NCBI GenBank assembly: GCA_027490755.1
Contig: JAIXXL010000009.1
Coordinates: 186,001-250,000 of the forward strand
DNA from: Betaproteobacteria bacterium
GTDB lineage: Bacteria; Pseudomonadota; Gammaproteobacteria; Burkholderiales; UBA3065
Length of the DNA stretch: 64,000 nt
Direction: 5' to 3'
The notes under the pieces are model-generated. The model searched no databases. It was not told where the DNA came from and saw nothing but the letters and a program-made list of their open reading frames with translations. This document shows, one piece after another, positions 44,581-51,793 of the stretch (position 1 is its first letter; each line of letters begins with the position of its first letter). Position numbers and translations under genes: made by a program.

Positions 44581-44922
44581 GACTGCAAGCTCGCCATCTG
44601 GCTGTCAGCGCCCACAGCCCGTAGAACGTAGAACGTAGAACGTAGAACGTAGAAAGAGTGTGCACAAAACGCATCGCTTCTAGTCACTTTGGCGTATGTC
44701 GATACTTTTTGTGGCATGTTCAACCATTTCGCAAGCCCGTCCTTGCTTTTTTCAGCGAAACGCAAAGATTCGTGCGCCGGCCGCATCGGGGCCCCTAAAG
44801 TGCCTTTTGCAGAGCAGTTTGCGACGCGTCAGGCTCATGGCGCGAGCCTGCACAGATGGCTGATCACAACTGCCCGGGATTCCTCGCCCTACGTCGGCGT
44901 AGCCGGGTAACCGATCCGGCTC
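44581..44922. other. 342-bp region without a clear gene, between HTH gene and eutC
   Basis: Contains the GTAGAAC repeat (44621-44655) and a lower-GC stretch near 44,660-44,770. Short open frames occur on both strands but none has a convincing ribosome site with conservation-like composition. No cobalamin riboswitch was recognised. It could hold the promoter of the HTH gene and the 3' end of the eut transcript. Confidence 0.5.
44621..44655. repeat. 7-bp tandem repeat (GTAGAAC)x5
   Basis: Four exact GTAGAAC units plus a fifth GTAGAAA, immediately upstream of the HTH gene on the leftward strand (there read as GTTCTAC). Unit length is not a multiple of three, so copy changes would shift a short leader frame that ends at the HTH start (TTGA overlap). 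Confidence 0.9.
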
Positions 44923-45714
44923 TTAGACCTTCGGCAGTTGCGGCGCATCATCGCCGCCGATCACCGATACGTCGCTCTCGTCCTTCAGCCCCACCCCGGT
45001 CAACTGCATGCGGCTGGCTTCGCGCGCGAGCCACAGCAGCTTGTGCGCGGCGGCGGCGTACGAGAGCCCCTCTGGCCGGATGTTGGAGATGCAGTTGCGC
45101 TGCGCGTCGTGGCAGCCCACCCGTGGCGCCCAAGTCAGGTAGACGCCCAGACTGTCCGGCGAGGTCAGGCCTGGCCGCTCGCCGATGAGCATGGCGACCA
45201 TGCGCGCACCCATCGCCTCGCCGACCTCGTCGGCCAGCGCCACCCGTGACTGACGGGCGATGACCACCGGGCCGCTGCGCCAGCCCTCCGGCCAGTGCGC
45301 CTGCACCGCGGCCAGCAACGGCGCTGCCTGTCGCGCCACCGCCAGCGAAGACAGGCCGTCGCCGACCACGAACAGCAGGTCGGGGCCGGGTTGCCGAGCC
45401 ATGCCACGCAGACGCTCGACGTCCTCGGGGGCAACGCGGCGGCCCAGGTCGGGGCGCAGCAAGTAGGTGTGGCGGTCGCCTGCGCGGCTCGCCACCTCCA
45501 CCGTCTCGTGGCCGAGCGACTCGATGGCCTGCCGCAGGGCATCGGTGTCCAGCGGCAGGTGCACGGCATCGCGCGCCATCGCATGCGACAGCCCGAAATC
45601 CAGCACCTCGCGGGTCGGCAGGCTGCTGCCGACGCGGCCCAGTGCGATGCGCGCGCGGGTGTGCCGGCGCAGTGCCTGCCAAGGGTCCTGACGAACGAGG
45701 GGCTGGTCGTCCAT
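44923..45714 (-). CDS. eutC: Ethanolamine ammonia-lyase small subunit
   Basis: A 263-residue subunit of the adenosylcobalamin-dependent lyase that splits ethanolamine into acetaldehyde and ammonia. ATREVLDF-like start (LPTREVLDFGLSHAMARDAVH), LLFVVGDGLSSLAV, GARMVAMLIGERPGL and VGCHDAQRNCISNIRPEG are typical. It is 14 nt downstream of eutB, the standard order. Terminates with TAA. Confidence 0.94.
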   Translation of the reverse strand: MDDQPLVRQDPWQALRRHTRARIALGRVGSSLPTREVLDFGLSHAMARDAVHLPLDTDALRQAIESLGHETVEVASRAGDRHTYLLRPDLGRRVAPEDVERLRGMARQPGPDLLFVVGDGLSSLAVARQAAPLLAAVQAHWPEGWRSGPVVIARQSRVALADEVGEAMGARMVAMLIGERPGLTSPDSLGVYLTWAPRVGCHDAQRNCISNIRPEGLSYAAAAHKLLWLAREASRMQLTGVGLKDESDVSVIGGDDAPQLPKV

Positions 45715-45728
45715 GGCTTTTGGGCGGG

Positions 45729-47123
45729 TCAGGCCGTCAACAGGTTGCGCGGCAGGTTCTGCAGCATGGCGTGCTGGCTGCCCACCGGCTGCACCTGCCC
45801 ACCGGCGTCCATGATGTTCATGCGCTTGAGCCAGTCCTCGAACTCCGGCGCGGGGCGCAGGCCGAGCACCTTGCGCAGGTAGAGCGCGTCGTGGAAAGAG
45901 GTGGTCTGGTAGTTGAGCATGATGTCGTCGGCGCCGGGGATGCCCATGATGAAGGTGATGCCCGCGGTGCCCAGCAGCGTGAGCAGCGTGTCCATGTCGT
46001 TCTGGTCGGCCTCGGCGTGGTTGGTGTAGCAGACGTCGCAGCCCAGCGGCACACCCATCAGCTTGCCGCAGAAGTGGTCCTCCAGCCCGGCGCGGATGAT
46101 CTGCTTGCCGTCGAACAGGTACTCCGGCCCGATAAAGCCGACCACCGTGTTGGTGAGCAGCGGCTTGTAGCGACGCGCCACGGCGTAGGCACGCGCCTCG
46201 CAGGTCTGCTGGTCGACGCCGTGGTGGGCGTTGGCCGACAGCGCCGAGCCCTGCCCGGTCTCGAAGTACATGACGTTCTGGCCCACCGTGCCGCGCCGCA
46301 GCGACAGCGCTGCGTCATAGGCCTCGTCGAGAATGCCCAGGTTGATGCCGAAGCTCTCGTTGGCCTTCTGCGTGCCGGCGATCGACTGGAACACCAGGTC
46401 CACCGGGGCGCCCTTCTCCATCACCTGGATCTGGTTGGTCACGTGGGTGAGGACGCAGGACTGGGTCGGGATGCCGTACTGCTCGATGACCTCGTTGAGC
46501 AGGTCGTAGAGCGTCATCAGCGCCGGGATGCTGTCGGTGGCCGGGTTCACGCCGATCACCGCGTCGCCGGCGCCATACAACAGCCCGTCGAGCATGGAGG
46601 CTGCGATGCCGCGCGGGTCGTCGGTGGGGTGATTGGGCTGCAAGCGTACCGACAGCCGCCCGGGCAGGCCCACGGTGTCGCGGAAGGCGGTGATGACGCT
46701 GCACTTGCGCGCGACCAGGATCAGGTCCTGATTGCGCATCAGCTTGCACACCGCCGCCGCCATCTCCGGCGTGACGCCGGGCGCGATGCCGGCCAGCGCG
46801 GCGGTGTCGGCCTCGTCGGCCAGCAGCCAGTCGCGGAAGTCGCCCACGGTCAGGTGCGAGATCGGCGCGAAGGCCTGCGCGTCGTGGCCGTCGATGATCA
46901 GCCGGGTGACCTCGTCGCTCTCGTAGGGCACCACCAGGTCCTGCAAGAAAGCCTTCAGCGGCACATCGGCCAGGCACAGACGCGCCGCCATGCGCTCGAC
47001 ATCGGTGACGGCCGCCACCCCGGCCAGGTGGTCGCCCGAGCGCGCCGGCGTGGCCTTGGCCATCACCTCGCGCAGGCTGTCGAAGCGGAAGCTCAGTCCG
47101 CCGATGGTGGTCTGGTAGGCCAC
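45729..47123 (-). CDS. eutB: Ethanolamine ammonia-lyase large subunit
   Basis: A 464-residue catalytic subunit (E. coli 453). The TIM-barrel blocks VRLQPNHPTDDPRGIA, GAGDAVIGVNPATDS, YFETGQGSALSANAHHG and TVVGFIGPEYLFDGKQIIRAGLEDHF are present and hold substrate and B12 contacts. I chose the GTG at 47123 because GGGAG is 7 nt upstream and the following residues (AYQTTIGGLSFRF) align with the known N-terminus; the ATG at 47156 would put 11 non-homologous residues in front. No microcompartment genes are present. Confidence 0.95.
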   Translation of the reverse strand: MAYQTTIGGLSFRFDSLREVMAKATPARSGDHLAGVAAVTDVERMAARLCLADVPLKAFLQDLVVPYESDEVTRLIIDGHDAQAFAPISHLTVGDFRDWLLADEADTAALAGIAPGVTPEMAAAVCKLMRNQDLILVARKCSVITAFRDTVGLPGRLSVRLQPNHPTDDPRGIAASMLDGLLYGAGDAVIGVNPATDSIPALMTLYDLLNEVIEQYGIPTQSCVLTHVTNQIQVMEKGAPVDLVFQSIAGTQKANESFGINLGILDEAYDAALSLRRGTVGQNVMYFETGQGSALSANAHHGVDQQTCEARAYAVARRYKPLLTNTVVGFIGPEYLFDGKQIIRAGLEDHFCGKLMGVPLGCDVCYTNHAEADQNDMDTLLTLLGTAGITFIMGIPGADDIMLNYQTTSFHDALYLRKVLGLRPAPEFEDWLKRMNIMDAGGQVQPVGSQHAMLQNLPRNLLTA

Positions 47124-47151
47124 AAACGTCTCCCGGTTGCTGCTGCGGCTG

Positions 47152-47183
47152 GGCATCGGGGCAGCACACGCCGCCCCGATGCC
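47152..47183. promoter_or_regulatory. 11-bp perfect inverted repeat between permease and eutB
   Basis: GGCATCGGGGC and GCCCCGATGCC flank a 10-nt loop in the 76-nt gap between the permease stop (47200) and eutB. It would form a very stable hairpin in the transcript, lying about 30 nt before the eutB start. It may limit read-through or protect processed mRNA; there is no T-tract. Confidence 0.6.
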
Positions 47184-47199
47184 ACAGCGTAGCGCAGGT

Positions 47200-48564
47200 T
47201 CAGGCGGTTCTGCCGACCTGGTCGACGGCGCCCTCGCGCTGGGCACGCGTCACGCTGAAGTAGGCGTAGGCCAGCGCCATCAGGCCCGCGAAGATCAGCG
47301 CCAGCATGCCGTTGAAGTAGATCATGGTGACCAGGCTGACGGCCGCCAGGGTCAGCGCGATGGCCGGGAACAGCGGGTAGGCGATCGCCTTGAACGGGCG
47401 GTGCAGGCCCGGCTCCTTCTTGCGCAAAGAGAACAGGCTGAGCATCGACACGATGTACAGCACGATGGCGCCGAACACCGACATGGTGATCAGGTTGGCG
47501 GTCAGCGTCATGCCACCGAACTGGATGTGCTCATCCGCCAGGATGGCTGCGATGCCCACCACGCCACCGGCGATGAGTGCGCGGTGCGGCGTATTGAAAC
47601 GCTCGTTGACCTCGGCAAAATAGCCCGGCATGTAACCGGCGCGCGACAGCGCAAAGATCTGCCGCGAGTAGCCGAGGATGATGCCGTGGAACGAGGCCAC
47701 CAGCCCGAACAGGCCGATCCACACCAGCATGTGCAGCCAGCCGCTGCTCTCGCCGACGATCATCTTCATCGCCTGCGGCAGCGGGTCGTTGATGTTGGAG
47801 AGCTTGGACCAGTCGCCTGCGCCGCCGGCAAATATCATCACGCCCAGCGCCAGTGTGACCAAGGTGAGGATGCCGGCGATGTAGGCCTTGGGGATGGTCT
47901 TGCGTGGCTCGAGCGCCTCCTCTGCGGCCATGGCCACACCCTCGATGGCGAGGAAGAACCAGATGGCGAAGGGAATGGCAGCGACGATGCCGGTGACCGC
48001 CGCCGCCGAGAACTCGTTCTGGCCGGCCCAGCCGTTGGCCGTGAAGTTGCTGACCGAAAACCCGGGCGCGACCACGCCCATGAACACCAGCAACTCGATG
48101 ATGGCGACCACGGTGACGAACAGCTCGAAGTTGGCGGCGATGCGCACGCCGAGGATGTTGAGGCCGATGAAGACGAAGTAGGCGCCGATGGCCATGGCCT
48201 TGGGGTCGACCCCGGGGAACTGCACATTCAGGTAAGCACCGATGGCCATGGCGATGGCCGGTGGCGCGAACACGAACTCGATCAGCGTGGCGAAGCCGGC
48301 GACGAACGCGGCCTTCTCACCGAAGGCCCGCCGCGCGTAGGCGAACGGCCCGCCGGCATGCGGAATAGCTGTAGTCAGCTCGGTGAAGCTGAAGATGAAG
48401 GTGGTATACATCAGCGCGATCAGCGCCGATGTGACGAGGAAGCCGAGGGTGCCAGCGGTGGCCCAGCCGTAGCTCCAGCCGAAGTACTCACCGGAGATGA
48501 CGAGACCCACGGCAAGGCCCCAGAGGTGCCAGCCGTTCAAGGTCGATTTGAGGGTTGTGCTCAT
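47200..48564 (-). CDS. eat: Ethanolamine permease (APC family)
   Basis: A 454-residue inner membrane transporter with 12 predicted helices, from GLAVGLVISGEYFGWSYGW (res 15-33) to ALIFAGLMALAYAYFSV. The motif SGEYFGWSYGW and FAYARRAFGEKAAF are characteristic of the Eat/EutP-type permeases of proteobacteria. It should import ethanolamine by proton symport or exchange. Same strand as eutB and eutC; probably first gene of the eut unit. Confidence 0.9.
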   Translation of the reverse strand: MSTTLKSTLNGWHLWGLAVGLVISGEYFGWSYGWATAGTLGFLVTSALIALMYTTFIFSFTELTTAIPHAGGPFAYARRAFGEKAAFVAGFATLIEFVFAPPAIAMAIGAYLNVQFPGVDPKAMAIGAYFVFIGLNILGVRIAANFELFVTVVAIIELLVFMGVVAPGFSVSNFTANGWAGQNEFSAAAVTGIVAAIPFAIWFFLAIEGVAMAAEEALEPRKTIPKAYIAGILTLVTLALGVMIFAGGAGDWSKLSNINDPLPQAMKMIVGESSGWLHMLVWIGLFGLVASFHGIILGYSRQIFALSRAGYMPGYFAEVNERFNTPHRALIAGGVVGIAAILADEHIQFGGMTLTANLITMSVFGAIVLYIVSMLSLFSLRKKEPGLHRPFKAIAYPLFPAIALTLAAVSLVTMIYFNGMLALIFAGLMALAYAYFSVTRAQREGAVDQVGRTA

Positions 48565-48763
48565 GGGTTTCCTGTCAGTTGGTCTGGAGGGTGTGGGTTA
48601 CGAGGGCAAGGCTCTGCCGCGTAGTTTAAGCAAACATGGTGCCAACGACCGGCGAAGGGTTGTACATCGCGCTGCTGCACTTTAAGCCGGTTTCTATGCG
48701 GCTATTGGCTTTAGACGATCGGCTGCAGCATCAATCTGGTGCGGGGATGCACCAGACGGTCGC

Positions 48764-49288
48764 TCAAGCGGGGTAGCGCTCCAAGGCGTCCAGCAGCAGC
48801 GGGCGCGCTTGCAGGCGCGCCGGCCCCGGCAAGAAGTCGAGGCTGACCACCACCCCCGCGCCACCGGCCTGCACGCCGAAGTGCTGCTCCAGCAAGTCGC
48901 TGACGGCCAGCAGGGTGCCGCCGGTAGCCAGCACGTCGTCGACCAGCCAGGGCGTGGCCCCGACCGGTGCGTGCTGCTGGATGTGCAGTTCGTCGGTGCT
49001 GTACTCGGTCTGGTAGCGGACGGCGTGAACCGCGCCCGGCAGCTTGCCGGGCTTGCGCGCCACCACCAGCGGCAGGCCCAGGCGCTGCGCCACCGGCGCG
49101 CCGAACAGGAAGCCGCGGCTCTCCACCGCGACCACGCTGCTGGCGCCACGCCTGCTGGCGAAAATGGCCAGCTGATCGATGCACCAGGCGAAGGCCTGCG
49201 GGTGATGCAGCACCGCCGTGATGTCGAGAAAGCCGACGCCGGGACGCGGAAAGTCGGGGATAACCGGAATCAGCGCTTTGAGGTCCAT
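48764..49288 (-). CDS. apt: Adenine phosphoribosyltransferase
   Basis: A 174-residue purine salvage enzyme. PRPP motif WLVDDVLATGGTLLA (about res 112-126), N-terminal IPDFPRPGVGFLDIT (the FPKPGI-type block) and VAVESRGFLFGAPVAQRLG are hallmarks. Converts adenine plus PRPP to AMP. Alone between the permease gene and the YigZ gene. The gap 48565-48763 holds no further gene. Confidence 0.94.
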   Translation of the reverse strand: MDLKALIPVIPDFPRPGVGFLDITAVLHHPQAFAWCIDQLAIFASRRGASSVVAVESRGFLFGAPVAQRLGLPLVVARKPGKLPGAVHAVRYQTEYSTDELHIQQHAPVGATPWLVDDVLATGGTLLAVSDLLEQHFGVQAGGAGVVVSLDFLPGPARLQARPLLLDALERYPA

Positions 49289-49336
49289 CGCCGGATTGTG
49301 GGCCAGACCGTGCGCCCAGTGGGATTATCTTGTCGC

Positions 49337-49936
49337 TCAAGGGCGGTGGTCGTCGCCCGCCCACACCACCCTGCCCTGGCCCGCTTCGTTCAGCCGCTGC
49401 ACCAGCGTGCCGGCGTCATCTTCCGCGAGGGTGAACTCGAAGCCGACATCGTCGCCGTGCGTCACCCCGCCCAGCGCACCGCCCGCCGCCGCGATCTCCC
49501 GCCGCAGCATACCCTCCATGGCGTACGGCACGGCGCAGCGCAGCGTGACGCGGCGGACGATGGGCACCTTGCTGGCCACCTTCAATGCGGAGGCCACCGC
49601 GTCGGTGTAGGCGCGTACCAGACCGCCGGCGCCGAGATTGACGCCGCCGTAGTAGCGCACCACGGTCGCCAGCACGCCCTCCAGGTCCTGATGGCGCAGC
49701 ACGTCGAGCATGGGCCGGCCGGCGGTGCCGCTGGGTTCGCCGTCGTCCACCGCCGCCGACTGCCCGCCGGCCAGCAGCGCCCAGCAGACGTGCGACGCAG
49801 CTGGGTGCTGGCGCCACAATGCAGCCACCACCGCCTGCGCCGCGGCGCGATCGGCCACCGGCTGCACGCAGCCGACAAAGCGGCTCTTCTTGATGGTCAG
49901 GTCGCTGTGGACCGGGTTGGCGAGGCTGAACGGCAC
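49337..49936 (-). CDS. IMPACT/YigZ family protein (UPF0029)
   Basis: A 199-residue protein with the family signature DDGEPSGTAGRPMLDVL and VVRYYGGVNLGAGGLVRAYTDA, followed by the C-terminal ferredoxin-like domain of UPF0029. Family members bind nucleic acid or act in stress translation; a bacterial function is not established. It overlaps nothing and lies 9 nt after the YhhQ gene on the same strand. Confidence 0.9.
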   Translation of the reverse strand: MPFSLANPVHSDLTIKKSRFVGCVQPVADRAAAQAVVAALWRQHPAASHVCWALLAGGQSAAVDDGEPSGTAGRPMLDVLRHQDLEGVLATVVRYYGGVNLGAGGLVRAYTDAVASALKVASKVPIVRRVTLRCAVPYAMEGMLRREIAAAGGALGGVTHGDDVGFEFTLAEDDAGTLVQRLNEAGQGRVVWAGDDHRP

Positions 49937-49945
49937 GGTTGCAGT

Positions 49946-50671
49946 TCAGCGCCCTTCCGACCCGAGCCGGAACGGGTTGAAGTCGGTGTCGCGGTCGTAC
50001 CAGTCCTCGTGCTCGACGCGCTTGAGGGTGGCGACGACCCAGTAGGTGAGCGGCGTGAACAACACCTCGACGCTGGTCTTGACCAGGAACTGCATGAGCA
50101 TGATCAGCGGGATCTGCTCGTTGGGGAAGATGCCGGCATCCCAGAACGCCAAGGGGTAGAAGATGCTGCTGTCGACCGCCTCGCCGAAGATGGTCGAACC
50201 GATGGTGCGCAACCACAGGTGGCGGCCGGCGGTGAGCACCTTGAGCCGGGCGAGGATATAGCTGTTGACGAACTCGCCGCAGCAGTAGGCCACCAGCGAC
50301 GCCGCCACCACCCGCCAGGCGTTGCCGAAGGCGACCTCGTACGCGTGCTGGTGCGGCCACCATGGCGCCGGCGGCAGCGCGACGATTAGCGCCGCCATGG
50401 CCGATGCGAAGACCATCGCCGCGAAGCCGGACCAGATGACCCGCCGCGCAGCGCTGTAGCCGTACACCTCGGTGAGGATGTCGCCGAAGATGAACGAGAT
50501 GGGGAAGAAGATGACGCCGGCGCCGAAGGTGACGGTGCCCAGCAGCGGCAGGTCGAGTTGCGCGCCCTTGGCCGGGCCGATCAGGTTGGAGCACAGAAAG
50601 ACGACGACGAAGGCCAGCGTCACCGTGCTGTAGTGGCGGTATTGACGGCCCGGCCGCTTCTCTGTGTTCAA
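49946..50671 (-). CDS. yhhQ: Queuosine precursor transporter (YhhQ/VUT family)
   Basis: A 241-residue integral membrane protein with about six helices. Conserved motifs are SNLIGPAKGAQL, FGAGVIFFPISFIFGDILTEVYGY, YILARLKVLTAGRHLWLRTIGST and ATVFGEAVDSSIF-like. It imports preQ0/preQ1 for queuosine synthesis, complementing queG at 34 kb. The start TTG at 50671 overlaps the stop of the upstream gene (TTGA). Confidence 0.88.
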   Translation of the reverse strand: MNTEKRPGRQYRHYSTVTLAFVVVFLCSNLIGPAKGAQLDLPLLGTVTFGAGVIFFPISFIFGDILTEVYGYSAARRVIWSGFAAMVFASAMAALIVALPPAPWWPHQHAYEVAFGNAWRVVAASLVAYCCGEFVNSYILARLKVLTAGRHLWLRTIGSTIFGEAVDSSIFYPLAFWDAGIFPNEQIPLIMLMQFLVKTSVEVLFTPLTYWVVATLKRVEHEDWYDRDTDFNPFRLGSEGR

Positions 50672-51147
50672 GGCGGCGAGCCAGGCAAAGATACCGCGAC
50701 GTCGATGACCTGATAGGGCCAGTAGTGGTCACCCAGCGGGATCAGCTCGGGCGAGCCGATGTTGTCCCAGACCAGGTACCACGGCCCCAGCGGCACCGCG
50801 TGGCGAGCCTGGTAGACGTTGTCGCTGACGAAGTCGGTGCCGTCGGCGCGACGGTAGACCAGCCAGGCGGGATAGCGCTCGAGCTGCGCGGCAGGGATGG
50901 CAGAGACGTAACCATCGGCGGCGCGGAACTCGATCGCCCTGCCCCCCTCGCGCCAGACGGGCCCAAGCAGCGCGTCAAGAACCGGCGCCGCGGCGAAGCC
51001 GCGGAAGGCGACCCGCGGCGCATCAGCGCCGAGCGCGAGGTGCGGGTTGCGCACCTCGACCGTGACCTCGGCCGTGCCGGCCAGCGCCGCGGCGTCGGCC
51101 GGCGCTGGCAGTGGCGCGGCGTGGGCAGCGTGAACGCAGCACGCCAC
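50668..51147 (-). CDS. Probable exported protein with molybdopterin-oxidoreductase-like C-terminus
   Basis: A frame open to at least 51192. The part shown encodes about 159 residues after a GTG; upstream TAAAFAVAVACCVHAAHAAP looks like a signal peptide but no ATG, GTG or TTG lies between its beginning and the preceding gene. The mature part has GFAAAPVLDALLG, DGYVSAIPAAQL, GPWYLVWDNIGSPELIPLG and WPYQVIDVAV, which resemble the loop region of molybdopterin-binding sulfite-oxidase-like proteins, without the cofactor Cys. Coupled with yhhQ by TTGA. The start and function are uncertain. Confidence 0.55.
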   Translation of the reverse strand: MACCVHAAHAAPLPAPADAAALAGTAEVTVEVRNPHLALGADAPRVAFRGFAAAPVLDALLGPVWREGGRAIEFRAADGYVSAIPAAQLERYPAWLVYRRADGTDFVSDNVYQARHAVPLGPWYLVWDNIGSPELIPLGDHYWPYQVIDVAVSLPGSPP

Positions 51148-51187
51148 GGCGACGGCAAACGCCGCCGCGGTGTTTGCGACTGTGGAC

Positions 51188-51703
51188 CTACTGGCCGGCC
51201 AGGCCCCGGCTGCGCGCGTCGACCAGCTCGCGGTCGCGTTGCGCGCGCAGGAACTCCTGGCGGCCGCGGCAGTAGGAACGGGCGAGTTCGGGGTCATAAC
51301 GACCCTCATAATAAAGCTCCCCGGCGCAAGCGTCGGCCACCGGCAACGGCGCCGGTGCGTAAACGCCCCGATCCTCATAAGCGCGCCCAGACCCATAGCC
51401 ATTGGTGGGGCGGTAGTAGCCCTGATCGCGGTAACCGTAGTCCCGATAGTTGTCGCGGTAGCCGTAGCTGCTGCCATACGACGGCAGGCCGCGCGACATG
51501 TCGGCGCCGACCCGGCCGCCGATGGCGGCGCCCAGCGCGGTGGCCGCGACATTGCCGCTCCCGCTGCCGAACTGGTTGCCGATCACACCACCCACCACGG
51601 CGCCCAGCGCGGTGCCGACCCAATCGTTGGCGACGGCCGGCGTGGTGGCGGCAAAGCCCGCGACCGCAAGCGCTGCGGTGGCGGCGATTCTGCGAATCTT
51701 CAT
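51188..51703 (-). CDS. Glycine-zipper envelope protein with Tyr/Arg-rich middle
   Basis: A 171-residue exported protein. Signal peptide MKIRRIAATAALAVAGFAATTPAVA is followed by a glycine-zipper 2TM region (VGTALGAVVGGVIGNQFG, VAATALGAAIGGRVG), then about 45 residues rich in Tyr, Gly, Arg and Asp (YGSSYGYRDNYRDYGYRD) and a C-terminal segment with two Cys. A structural or stress role at the outer membrane is likely. The ATG at 51703 has GGGGAGGAG upstream. Confidence 0.8.
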   Translation of the reverse strand: MKIRRIAATAALAVAGFAATTPAVANDWVGTALGAVVGGVIGNQFGSGSGNVAATALGAAIGGRVGADMSRGLPSYGSSYGYRDNYRDYGYRDQGYYRPTNGYGSGRAYEDRGVYAPAPLPVADACAGELYYEGRYDPELARSYCRGRQEFLRAQRDRELVDARSRGLAGQ

Positions 51704-51793
51704 GGTCTCCTCCCCTCGGGGATTACGCGGCATCTGCCGCTGACAGGTTCAACGCGGCACCAGCGGGCGCGGTTGACCGCCAGCACTGCCAAG

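Noticed and set aside
44621..44655. Short direct repeats considered as a CRISPR array
   Set aside because: Units are 7 bp and contiguous with no spacers; no cas genes are present.
44581..44922. Possible cobalamin riboswitch at the eut locus
   Set aside because: The region is downstream of eutC rather than upstream of the permease, and no B12-box-like sequence was recognised here or in 48565-48763.
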